A stretch of 21,536 nucleotides of DNA from Bacteroidaceae bacterium (GCA_017503065.1 JAFVTT010000051.1:1-21536); one strand, 5' to 3'; counted from the stretch's first letter, positions 8,781 through 16,261 are shown. Notes: a model not told the origin generated them from the sequence alone. Made by a program: numbers and translations.

Positions 8781-8817
8781 ACTCCCCTCCCTTGCGGAGG
8801 GGTTAGGGGGTGGGTCC
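8781..8817 (+). repeat. REP-like GC-rich element, copy 3, in the deoC leader
   Basis: Nearly identical to copy 2 (CTCCCTTGCGGAG hairpin core, then GGAGGGGTTAGGGGG and GGGTCC). It ends 8 nt before the deoC ATG. With copy 2 it means that two neighbouring genes have the same G-rich element at the translation start. Confidence 0.75.
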
Positions 8818-8825
8818 TAAACATT

Positions 8826-9713
8826 ATGGAAGAAAACAAGTACGAACACATGTTGGCCGAATACAACACCAACATCAAGGACGAGGAAGTAAAGCGTGCC
8901 GTGGCACGTATCATCGAGGACAAGGTTGCCGAAAACGACACCTTGGAGGTCAAGAAATTCCTGATGGGCAGCGTGGAACTGACCACACTGAAGACCACAG
9001 ACAGCGATGAAAGCGTGCTGAAATTCACTGAACGCGTGAACGAGTTTGAGGATGCATATCCCGACCTGCCACACGTGGCCACCATCTGCGTGTACCCCTG
9101 CTTCGCACAGATTGTCAGCCAGAGCCTCGAGGTTGAAGGCGTGGAAGTGGCTTGCGTAAGTGGTTCTTTCCCAAGTTCCCAGGCACTGATAGAGGTAAAG
9201 GTTGCCGAGACAGCCCTGGCCATAAAGGATGGCGCCACGGAGATAGACATGGTGATGAGTGTGGGCAAGTTCCTGAGCGGAGATTACGAGACAGTATGTG
9301 ATGAAATCAGCGAATTGAAGGCCGTTTGTGGCGAAAAGAAGTTGAAGGTTATCCTGGAAACAGGCCTCCTACCCTCTTGTGCGGACATAAAGACCGCCAG
9401 CCTTCTGGCCATGTATGCCGGTGCCGACTACATCAAGACAAGTACCGGCAAGGAACAACCTGCCGCCACCCCCGAGGCTGCCTACGTAATGTGCCAGGCA
9501 ATAAAGGAATATTACGATAAAACCGGCATTCGCATCGGTTTCAAGCCTGCCGGAGGTCTGAACACCGTACACGATGCCCTTGTGTACTATACCATAGTAA
9601 AAGAGGTGCTCGGCACTGAATGGCTCACCAACCAGTACCTCCGCCTCGGCACCAGCCGCTTGGCCAACCTGCTCCTTAGCGAAGTACAAGGCGAGGAGGT
9701 GAAGTTCTTTTAA
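8826..9713 (+). CDS. deoC: Deoxyribose-phosphate aldolase
   Basis: Cleaves 2-deoxyribose 5-phosphate to acetaldehyde and glyceraldehyde 3-phosphate in deoxynucleoside breakdown; cytoplasmic. Length 295 aa, longer than the E. coli enzyme because of an N-terminal helical extension of about 40 residues, as I recall for Bacteroidetes members. TIM-barrel active-site residues are visible: Schiff-base Lys204 in YIKTSTGK, Lys240 in GFKPAGG and Asp141 in EIDMVM. Transcribed in the same direction as uvrC after a 121-bp gap. In several Bacteroides genomes, from memory, dtd and a mazG-like gene lie between uvrC and deoC; both are absent here. The stop codon coincides with the start of a heptamer repeat element. 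Confidence 0.95.
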   Translation: MEENKYEHMLAEYNTNIKDEEVKRAVARIIEDKVAENDTLEVKKFLMGSVELTTLKTTDSDESVLKFTERVNEFEDAYPDLPHVATICVYPCFAQIVSQSLEVEGVEVACVSGSFPSSQALIEVKVAETALAIKDGATEIDMVMSVGKFLSGDYETVCDEISELKAVCGEKKLKVILETGLLPSCADIKTASLLAMYAGADYIKTSTGKEQPAATPEAAYVMCQAIKEYYDKTGIRIGFKPAGGLNTVHDALVYYTIVKEVLGTEWLTNQYLRLGTSRLANLLLSEVQGEEVKFF

Positions 9714-9880
9714 AACGGAAAAGTGAAAACGGAGAACGGAAAACTATTCCCTATCACCGCGCCAGCAGACTGTCCCTCTGAGACAGGGGGACGAGGAGCA
9801 AAGTGACGGAGGGGGGATAAACCGCTCACCACTCACCGCTCATCCGTTAGAGAGCAGTTTCCGTTTTCCGTTCCCCTTTT
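9711..9880. repeat. Composite heptamer repeat element after deoC
   Basis: Begins at the deoC stop codon with GGAAAAC-type 7-bp units (9717-9744), passes through a GC-rich middle with an imperfect hairpin around 9770-9815, then CCGCTCA-type 7-bp units (about 9821-9843), and closes with inverted GGAAAAC units (GTTTTCCGTT, 9863-9872, complementary to 9735-9744). The same unit types recur in and after polA and in the gene at 19163. Confidence 0.7.
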
Positions 9881-10073
9881 CCCTCTTGACAATCCAAAAT
9901 TCACGCCCCTGTGGCCGAAAATGTAAAAGAAAACGATTCTCACGAGGCATAAAGATGCCATTAGCAGATGATTATTAGTCTGTTAATGGTATTTTTCTTT
10001 GTACGGCATAATGAACAATGTAGAACGGACAATAGCAAAGAGAGACACATGTAACACGAAAGTGGAAATTTTG

Positions 10074-10178
10074 TCATGCCTCTCCTACTCCACCAACGAG
10101 TCCTCCATAGAAAACAGTCAAAACCAACAATAGTACACATAAGGTCGTCAAAAGTTTTATAGCGATATGCAGCAGCAT
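10074..10178 (-). CDS. Possible 34-aa single-helix membrane peptide
   Basis: An ATG-initiated minus-strand ORF of 34 codons. A hydrophobic stretch rich in Leu, Val, Thr and Ala (about residues 9-23) is followed by FYGGLVGGVGEA, giving one plausible transmembrane helix. No promoter or ribosome site can be identified with confidence, and its surroundings look decayed, so it may be only a fragment of a former membrane protein or a chance frame. Confidence 0.2.
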   Translation of the reverse strand: MLLHIAIKLLTTLCVLLLVLTVFYGGLVGGVGEA

Positions 10179-10560
10179 ATCCTATGTGTATGTCCATTGG
10201 TTACAACAGATACAAAGCGAATAACTATCCACAAACCGGACTTCTATGCATTTACTCAAAAGGACTTTCTTGGTGAACATTGTTAATGGAATTATATATT
10301 CTCCTTCAAGTTCAAGGAAAGTTGATATGACATCGCTTTTGCAAAAAGAATAACGAAGACACTTGCAGACTTTACCCAGGCAGGAATGTTTAAACCAACG
10401 GTATCCAAAATTATGGAAAGAAATGACGACAAACATGATTTCTCCTTGAGAGGGTGACACCACGATGGCATGTACATTTCCCTGCGATATTTAGCGTATA
10501 TCTTGTCTTCATCCTGTCAACAAAACTTGCAAAATTCATCTGTCATAAAGAATAATTCTA

Positions 10561-10568
10561 TAACTTTG
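10561..10568 (+). promoter_or_regulatory. Possible -7 box upstream of the four-gene operon
   Basis: TAACTTTG fits TAnnTTTG, but it lies about 190 bp before the first start codon and lacks a clear -33 TTG. A nearer, imperfect box (TAAATTTTG, one base too long) is at 10715-10723. Either or neither may be the true promoter. Confidence 0.3.
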
Positions 10569-10652
10569 TCCTCGGTGAGCACAGCGATTATTGTTTATAA
10601 TACTTTGTATTGAGTACTATAAAGGCACAACAATTTACGTTAATCACCAAAT

Positions 10653-10730
10653 TTATAACCAGTTATAATTCATCAAACTCACGTTAAATAACTCCAAAAA
10701 GTATGAACGGGAGATAAATTTTGTTATAAC
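10653..10730. promoter_or_regulatory. TTATAAC dyads in front of the four-gene operon
   Basis: TTATAAC (10653-10659) and GTTATAA (10662-10668) form a 7-bp inverted repeat with a 2-nt centre. The same motif recurs as the 8-bp palindrome GTTATAAC at 10723-10730, about 70 bp further on and overlapping a promoter-like box. The AT-rich background makes chance similarity possible, but the placement suits operator sites. Confidence 0.35.
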
Positions 10731-10760
10731 ATTGTTTAATTTTAATTAATAAATAGAAAT

Positions 10761-11519
10761 ATGGGACTATGGAGTAAAACAAAAGAATGGTTCTCCCGTG
10801 GTGCTGAAAAAGCAGCAGAATGGGGGAAGGCGACACTTGAGTGTGCAGAGAAAGGTGCAGTTTTGTTAGGTTGGAATGAAACAGCCGAAAGGTGTCGTGC
10901 TGGTATTGATGCTTGTGAAGCCAGTAGAGTCAAGTGGAAAGAGCATGCTGACAGGCTTCAAGCAGAAAACACATTTGGGATACAAGAGAAACCTCCAATT
11001 TACAGGCCTGACGCAGAGCAACGAAATGTTGAAAACAAGTGTATATCTGTTGTTGAAGAAAAACTTCAAGGCGAAAAGATGGATGATGTACTTCGTTCAC
11101 ATACGCCCGAACAACGGATTGAATTTATAGAGCAGATTGCAAATGATGCTGCAACAGCTATGGGTCTTGAAATGGAGCCTGTTCAATATTACAACGGTGA
11201 TGCGTCTCTTGGATATTTCAATCGCGAAGATAACCGCATTTATTTGAATGAGGCATACGTGACATGTGATAATATTTATTTCGTAAAAGAACAAATATTT
11301 ACAATATTCCACGAGTCAATGCATGCGGCTCAATGGAAAGCTGTTGAAGACATTGCCCAAGGCGGTGATGGTATGGGATATTCCAAAGAACGGATTATGG
11401 AATGGGCAGAGAATTTTGAGAACTACATTCGTCCGGAAGCCGATCCAGAGGGTTACCCAAACCAACCTTTGGAACGCGATGCGTTTGGCTTGGAATGGCG
11501 AATGAAGCACTTTTTCTAA
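10761..11519 (+). CDS. HExxH zinc-metallopeptidase-like protein
   Basis: I do not recognise a named family. Length 252 aa with no classical signal peptide. The N-terminal 70 residues are amphipathic helix (WSKTKEWFSRGAEKAAEWGK), possibly for membrane or partner contact. The C-terminal half looks like a minimal gluzincin-type peptidase: a strand and helix lead into FHESMHAAQ with His184, Glu185 and His188, and Glu238 in PLERDAF about 50 residues later is a candidate third zinc ligand. Comparable HExxH...E layouts occur in DUF4157 and ImmA/IrrE-like proteins, but no closer relation can be claimed. First gene of an operon with an unknown protein, a Ycf46-like AAA+ ATPase and a lectin-fold protein. 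Peptidase activity is inference. Confidence 0.65.
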   Translation: MGLWSKTKEWFSRGAEKAAEWGKATLECAEKGAVLLGWNETAERCRAGIDACEASRVKWKEHADRLQAENTFGIQEKPPIYRPDAEQRNVENKCISVVEEKLQGEKMDDVLRSHTPEQRIEFIEQIANDAATAMGLEMEPVQYYNGDASLGYFNREDNRIYLNEAYVTCDNIYFVKEQIFTIFHESMHAAQWKAVEDIAQGGDGMGYSKERIMEWAENFENYIRPEADPEGYPNQPLERDAFGLEWRMKHFF

Positions 11520-11537
11520 TTTTAAATCCACACGATT

Positions 11538-12044
11538 ATGAAGATTATAGAATATACAAAGTTGTATGAGCATCTTACCAAGGAAGAACATCTTAGTGCA
11601 TGGGAGGCTATACGTAGTATTGCTAAAGTCAGAAAACTAGCTCCAGAGATTCTGAAAGCAATCAAGGAATGGAGTTATGGCATAGTCCCCGAAATAGCCA
11701 TTAATGGTGTCTCTTATTCCGAACTGACAGAAGTGGAGGATTTGAAACCGATACAGGCATTCCTGATGCTTGATTGGTTGAAGCGTGACCCCATTGCAGC
11801 CATGAGATTCATGGAAACGGAGAGGCTGAGAAGTCAAATCAAGCCTTTGTCAAATGAGGAAAAACAGACTGTGGGCGAAGCGATAAAAAAGCTTAAAGAA
11901 CAAGGAGTGGGAACCAAAGAAAAGAGAGTCGTAGAGTCTGTGGACGAGTTGCCTGCGGAGGAAAAAGTGGATATAGAACTCCAATCAGAGGCTGAAGTGA
12001 ATAAGCAAACTATAGAGGAGCAAAACAATGAATCCGACAGATAA
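11538..12044 (+). CDS. Hypothetical protein of the AAA+/zincin operon
   Basis: Not recognised. Length 168 aa, no signal peptide or membrane segment. Residues 1-110 are predicted mainly helical (KLYEHLTKEEHLSAWEAIRS, then EILKAIKEW and FLMLDWLKRD). Residues from about 115 on are charged and probably disordered, rich in Glu, Lys and Gln. It starts 18 bp after the metallopeptidase-like gene and its end overlaps the AAA+ gene by 17 bp, which suggests translational coupling. An adaptor or substrate role for the neighbouring ATPase is possible, but only its position supports this. Confidence 0.75.
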   Translation: MKIIEYTKLYEHLTKEEHLSAWEAIRSIAKVRKLAPEILKAIKEWSYGIVPEIAINGVSYSELTEVEDLKPIQAFLMLDWLKRDPIAAMRFMETERLRSQIKPLSNEEKQTVGEAIKKLKEQGVGTKEKRVVESVDELPAEEKVDIELQSEAEVNKQTIEEQNNESDR

Positions 12045-13749
12045 TAGTCTAATGATAATCAGTGAGGATTTCAAGACACAACTCATCACCAGCATATTGA
12101 GTGTACCAATAGTCTATATTCCGCACTATCACTACAATTATGTAGATATGGCTTTGGCTGACCTTTTGCCAGCCAAGCGGGATGATGGCCAACGGAATGT
12201 CTTGGGACTGTACAGAGACTCTATCTATGAATATGACCAAGCCAGAGGCCGGGTTGATTTTGACAATAAACGGCCGGTATCAACGGAAACATCTATTCAA
12301 ATAGCATCTGTCTTAAAAAACCTGTTGGTGAGGAATGAGCAAGATACAGACTGTCCTGTTGTTCTTGGAGGTTGTAAGATTCTTCTTTTCAAGAATGTGG
12401 GTCAGCTGCTTCTTCGGGAACCTTCTATTCAGTTATTACTACAGACCTTTGCCGAAAAATATGAACGGCGAGAATATGATGAGCGTACAACCATCATCAT
12501 CGTTTCTCCTGTTCCTGTTTCGATGTTGCCAATGGAGTTGATTGATCTGGTTTCCATCATCAACCTTCCGGCACCTTCTAATAACGAGATTGGGACATAT
12601 GTGAACTCTATTCCCGTTTCAGAACAATTCCTTCTTAAAGCCGACTCATTGAGGGCAGACCTTTGTCGGACTTTGCAAGGTATGCAATTATTTGATATGA
12701 ATCAAATAATGAACTCCGTATTGGCCCGTACGGGGCATAGACTGACAGCCAGTGCTATCCAGCTTGCCTTGGAGGAAAAAAAGAGAATTGTGAGGAAAAG
12801 TGGTATAATTGAGGTGGTAGATTCGGATGTGAATTTTGATGATATCGGTGGCCTGGATGTCTTGAGGAAAGACTTGGAAAGGAAAAAGTATATCTTCACC
12901 AACTTGACCCTGGCTAAGAGCAAGAAGGTAAACATAACCTTGCCAAAAGGTATCTTAATTATCGGAATGCCTGGTTGTGGAAAGAGTATGATAGCCAAAT
13001 CTATAGCCAATAAATTTGGTGTTTCTCTTTTACGGCTTGATATCAGCAGTTTGATGGGGCAATATGTCGGCCAAAGTGAAGAGAACTTGAGAAAAGCGCT
13101 ATACACAGCTGAGGCTGCTCATCCTTGTGTGTTGTGGATTGACGAGATAGAAAAAGCGTTTCATGGAGCGAACAGTTCTAACAGCAGTGAAAATGACACC
13201 CTTGTCATGCGTATGATGGGGTATTTCCTGACGTGGATGCAAGAACGTAAGACGGCCGTTTATATCGTTGCAACAGCAAACGATGTATTACGGCCTGAGT
13301 TTATGCGACGAGGACGCTTTGATGAAGTCTATTTTGTCAACTTTCCGAATGAGAAAGAGCGAAAGGCTATTCTGGAAAAGAAAATTAATCGCTTCAAGAA
13401 TACAAAGGAGCATCCTACAATCTTTGATTTTTCTTCATTGACATCTGTTGATAATATTGTAAAGGAGATGGCTGGGCACCATGGGGGATTCTCTGGAGCC
13501 GAAATCGAATATATCGTAAATACAGTCATTGAAAATAAGTTTGTCGAGTATGCCAAACTTATAGAAGAAGAGAAAACGGTAGAAACTTTGCCTATCACCG
13601 AAGAGGACTTTTTGACGGTGGTAGGTGAGATGAAAGATTCTGTCATTAGCAACCAACGTTCCGACGGAAGGAATATAGAAAAGACCACAGTAGAGAAAAT
13701 CTTGGAAATGAAAGAAACATATAAGTTCAAATCTGCATCAGAAAAATAA
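12028..13749 (+). CDS. Ycf46-like AAA+ ATPase
   Basis: Length 573 aa. Residues 1 to about 250 resemble the N-terminal domain of Ycf46 proteins (SVPIVYIPHYHYNYVDMAL, later a strand ending in IIIVSPVPVSMLPMELIDL). The classic-clade AAA+ domain follows FDDIGGLD: Walker A GMPGCGKS (313-320), Walker B CVLWIDE (367-373), sensor 1 Asn418, arginine-finger motif RRGRFDE (427-433), and GGFSGAEIE (486-494) in the lid. All catalytic residues are present, so it should be active, probably as a hexamer that remodels a protein target. LRLDISSLMGQYVGQSEENLR and FLTWMQE are close to Ycf46 sequence. A second start at codon 9 (12052) would remove the overlap with the upstream gene. It follows a possible peptidase and precedes a lectin-fold protein, so a target-unfolding role is plausible. 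Confidence 0.9.
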   Translation: MNPTDNSLMIISEDFKTQLITSILSVPIVYIPHYHYNYVDMALADLLPAKRDDGQRNVLGLYRDSIYEYDQARGRVDFDNKRPVSTETSIQIASVLKNLLVRNEQDTDCPVVLGGCKILLFKNVGQLLLREPSIQLLLQTFAEKYERREYDERTTIIIVSPVPVSMLPMELIDLVSIINLPAPSNNEIGTYVNSIPVSEQFLLKADSLRADLCRTLQGMQLFDMNQIMNSVLARTGHRLTASAIQLALEEKKRIVRKSGIIEVVDSDVNFDDIGGLDVLRKDLERKKYIFTNLTLAKSKKVNITLPKGILIIGMPGCGKSMIAKSIANKFGVSLLRLDISSLMGQYVGQSEENLRKALYTAEAAHPCVLWIDEIEKAFHGANSSNSSENDTLVMRMMGYFLTWMQERKTAVYIVATANDVLRPEFMRRGRFDEVYFVNFPNEKERKAILEKKINRFKNTKEHPTIFDFSSLTSVDNIVKEMAGHHGGFSGAEIEYIVNTVIENKFVEYAKLIEEEKTVETLPITEEDFLTVVGEMKDSVISNQRSDGRNIEKTTVEKILEMKETYKFKSASEK

Positions 13750-13751
13750 TT

Positions 13752-15068
13752 ATGAATACAATACCAACTATCTTATATCTCAATGACAGTTATTGTAATT
13801 CTCTGGAGGATTTACAGCATGTTTTTCAGCATGATAACATTGAGAGAATACTGTTAGACATTTTGGCATCTTATCGGGATGGAATACTCACATCTTGGCT
13901 GTCAGAAGGTGATGCGTGCTGTAGGAAAATGGCTGAAGACTTGAAAAAGATAGACTCATCTAAATTCAGCAATAGCGAATTGTTCAAAAGAATTGCAGGT
14001 GTCATTAATAATCAAATTGGAACAACTTCAGATTATAAAATAACTTATAATATTAATGATTATGCAGACTTTTTAGGGTGTACAAGAGGAGGAAAACGAA
14101 TCCCAGCTAATGGTTCAATTGTTACCATGGACACAGAAACCCCATTATTATTATTTAAATATCAATTTAAGATAACTAATCCCGAAACAGAATCTCTGAA
14201 TCTGCAATTCTTAATAAAAAACAGTGAAGACAACATTTTCTTTAAAGATTCCCAGCCTCTAAAATTAAATGTTTCCCGAAATTCTGTACAAGATGTGTCT
14301 TTTTATGTAGAGCAGGAACTTAAACGTGGAGAGTATGATATAATACTGAAATGTGATGAGGTGATTATAAGTCGTATTAATTTACTTCATAAGATAGGAT
14401 GGTGGGACCAGGACTATGATTTGCAAAAAGAGCTTGATAGATGTAGGTCTGAGAACAGAAAAGCAGATAGGGCGAAATCATTTGCTAAAAAAAATGATTA
14501 TCATGAGGCCGCTGACCTTGGTCTTTCTGTGAAATGGGCGACTTGCAATGTGGGAGCAGAAATACCAGAGGATTATGGTGACTATTTTGCTTGGGGAGAA
14601 ATAGAACCTAAGGATAATTACAGTTGGAGCACTTATAAGTGGTGTAGCGGAACAGAAAATAGCATAACCAAATATTGTATAAATAAAGCAAATGGTATTG
14701 TGGATAACAAAACTGTACTTGAACCCCAAGATGATATCGCTCACGTTGAATGGGGCGGCAATTGGCGCATGCCCACTAAGGAAGAATTCAAGGAACTTGT
14801 TGATAAGTGTAATTGGAAATGGACAAAGTCAGGAGCTCATACAGGATATATAATTACAGGACCTTCTGGTAAGAGCATTTTCCTGCCTGCTGCGGGTTAT
14901 TGTACTGGTTCAAACTTCCACGATCGCGAATCGGATGGTTACTTCTGGTCCGCAACGTTAGGACAAAGCCATAGTATGGTATCTCTTTTCTTCCGCAACG
15001 GCCGTAGTTTTTGGGGCTGTTTGCGTTACCGTATAATTGGGCAAACTATTCGTCCTGTCACAGACTAA
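13752..15068 (+). CDS. Multidomain protein with C-terminal FISUMP/C-type-lectin-like domain
   Basis: Length 438 aa, starting 2 bp after the AAA+ gene; no signal peptide. Residues 1 to about 90 form a helical module (YLNDSYCNSLEDLQ, then YRDGILTSWLSEG) of a kind I associate with regulatory or interaction domains in bacterial signalling proteins. About 130-230 looks like a beta-sandwich with alternating strands. After a charged linker, about 252-438 match the Fibrobacter succinogenes major paralogous (FISUMP) domain: LGLSVKWATCNVG, WGGNWRMPTKEEFKEL, SGKSIFLPAAGY, DGYFWSAT and a terminal IRPV. FISUMP domains have a C-type lectin fold and usually occur in exported proteins, so a cytoplasmic form in an AAA+ operon is unusual. 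The fold is also used by diversity-generating retroelement targets, but no reverse transcriptase is in the window. Confidence 0.8.
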   Translation: MNTIPTILYLNDSYCNSLEDLQHVFQHDNIERILLDILASYRDGILTSWLSEGDACCRKMAEDLKKIDSSKFSNSELFKRIAGVINNQIGTTSDYKITYNINDYADFLGCTRGGKRIPANGSIVTMDTETPLLLFKYQFKITNPETESLNLQFLIKNSEDNIFFKDSQPLKLNVSRNSVQDVSFYVEQELKRGEYDIILKCDEVIISRINLLHKIGWWDQDYDLQKELDRCRSENRKADRAKSFAKKNDYHEAADLGLSVKWATCNVGAEIPEDYGDYFAWGEIEPKDNYSWSTYKWCSGTENSITKYCINKANGIVDNKTVLEPQDDIAHVEWGGNWRMPTKEEFKELVDKCNWKWTKSGAHTGYIITGPSGKSIFLPAAGYCTGSNFHDRESDGYFWSATLGQSHSMVSLFFRNGRSFWGCLRYRIIGQTIRPVTD

Positions 15069-15149
15069 TGCATAATGTATTTATTCTGTTTATTACATCG
15101 GATGTGATTGGCATGTATGTTGCCTGTAACAAACCTTCCAACAATTTTG

Positions 15150-15157
15150 TATATTTG
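15150..15157 (+). promoter_or_regulatory. Orphan -7-like box before a hairpin
   Basis: TATATTTG matches TAnnTTTG on the plus strand but no gene follows; the hairpin at 15185-15216 begins about 20 nt after the expected start of transcription. It could drive a very short RNA or be chance in AT-rich DNA. Confidence 0.2.
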
Positions 15158-15184
15158 CAGAAATCACAATACTCCTTATAACAA

Positions 15185-15216
15185 TCACGGGCACCGCATG
15201 ACGCAAGTGCCCGTGA
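15185..15216. terminator. Bidirectional hairpin terminator
   Basis: TCACGGGCAC (15185-15194) pairs perfectly with GTGCCCGTGA (15207-15216) around a 12-nt loop. A T-rich run follows on the plus strand (CTGTTTTGTTTATT) and a weaker one on the minus strand (TTGTTATAAGG). It lies between the convergent lectin-fold gene and polyprenyl synthase gene and should serve both. Confidence 0.8.
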
Positions 15217-15253
15217 CTGTTTTGTTTATTACATTCTATAAATATAGGCTGCC

Positions 15254-16234
15254 TTACATCGCCCTCTTCGCCACGTAATCGAGATAGTACTGCAGGGTTT
15301 GGGCAATGGCGGTCTCCCCTACCTCATCCAGCAGGCCGGTGGCCATGCCGGACATGTCGCCCATGGCACTTTCTGCATACAAGACACCACCTTCCTGACG
15401 GGTAAGGTTGACAAGACGAGTGATTTCCTCTTGCGATGCCTCGCCGGCACGTACTTTCAGGGCAAGGGCATGAGCCTCGGGATTCTTGTTGGCAACATAG
15501 ATGACGGGCAAGGTGAGTTTGCCCTCCTTCATGTCGTTTCCGGCAGGTTTGCCCACATCGTGCTGGTCGTCGTAGTCGAAAATGTCGTCCTTCAACTGGA
15601 AACAGATGCCGAGAAGCATGCCGAAACGCTTCATTGTATATATATATCCGGCATGATCCGTGGCAAGCAAAGCACCCATTTCCGCACAGGCGGAGAACAG
15701 GGATGCCGTCTTCTTGCGCACCACCTCGTAGTACGAGCCCTCCCCTATTTCCTTGCTGTCCACATTGGCCAACTGAAGGAGTTCGCCGTCGGAAAGCATG
15801 GTGCCCACGTTGGATACAAGAGCCACTACCCTACTGTCGCCGCATGCCACGGCATGTTCTATGGCCTTGCTGAGCAGAAAATCGCCCACCAGCACGGCCG
15901 CCTTGTTGTCCAAAAGGCTGTTGATGCTCTTCTGACCACGTCGGCGGTCGCTCTCGTCAACGATGTCGTCATGCACCAAAGACGCCGTATGGAGCAGTTC
16001 CATGGCAATGGCAGCATGGATTACCTCGTCGCAAAGCACAGGAGCGCTGTTGTCGGCACCACGGGCTGCCAGAAGCACCAAAATGGGGCGCATCTGCTTG
16101 CCTGTGCGACGTGTCAGGTGTTCCAGTGCCTTGTTGAGCAACGGATTGTCGGACGTGAGCGTTTCACGGAACATTTCATTGAAGCGCAACAGGTCGGCCT
16201 CTACGGGCTTTCTTATCTCTTTCAGTAAATCCAC
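15254..16234 (-). CDS. Long-chain polyprenyl diphosphate synthase
   Basis: Elongates an allylic diphosphate with isopentenyl diphosphate, most likely to make the menaquinone side chain; cytoplasmic. Length 326 aa from the GTG at 16234. The first aspartate-rich motif DDIVD (89-93) and second DDIFD (216-220) are intact. A small residue (Ala84) five positions before the first motif suits a long-chain product. KQMRP and GDFLLSKA are family motifs. The frame stays open upstream to an ATG at 16318, but a minus-strand TAAATTTG box at 16262-16269 puts transcription start at about 16255, inside that extension, so GTG is preferred (N-terminus MDLLKEIRKPVEADL). Divergent from polA. Product length cannot be fixed from sequence. 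Confidence 0.92.
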   Translation of the reverse strand: MDLLKEIRKPVEADLLRFNEMFRETLTSDNPLLNKALEHLTRRTGKQMRPILVLLAARGADNSAPVLCDEVIHAAIAMELLHTASLVHDDIVDESDRRRGQKSINSLLDNKAAVLVGDFLLSKAIEHAVACGDSRVVALVSNVGTMLSDGELLQLANVDSKEIGEGSYYEVVRKKTASLFSACAEMGALLATDHAGYIYTMKRFGMLLGICFQLKDDIFDYDDQHDVGKPAGNDMKEGKLTLPVIYVANKNPEAHALALKVRAGEASQEEITRLVNLTRQEGGVLYAESAMGDMSGMATGLLDEVGETAIAQTLQYYLDYVAKRAM

Positions 16235-16261
16235 TTGACTTTTGTAGTGTGTTACGATTTG

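Larger units (their letters stand above)
9881..10760. other. Long AT-rich gap without a convincing gene
   Basis: No frame here resembles a protein I recognise. Minus-strand frames at 9961-10197 and 10182-10463 are short, compositionally odd and overlap each other in different frames; they may be relics of a decayed gene but show no motif. A 34-codon minus-strand ORF with one hydrophobic helix is listed separately. The last 200 bp contain promoter-like and operator-like elements for the downstream operon. A single sequence one mismatch away from a DnaA box (CTATCCACA, about 10225-10233) is not part of a cluster. Confidence 0.5.

Noticed and set aside
9711..9880. CRISPR array
   Set aside because: Units are 7 bp without unique spacers, and no cas gene is present.
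10225..10233. DnaA box and replication origin
   Set aside because: A single near-match (CTATCCACA) without a cluster or a dnaA gene is not enough to call an origin.
9961..10463. Two minus-strand ORFs in the long gap
   Set aside because: They overlap in different frames, have odd composition (many Cys, Trp, Arg) and no recognisable motif; probably decayed or chance sequence.
14930..15068. Diversity-generating retroelement variable region
   Set aside because: The domain type fits, but there is no reverse transcriptase or template repeat in the window; kept only as a question in the findings.
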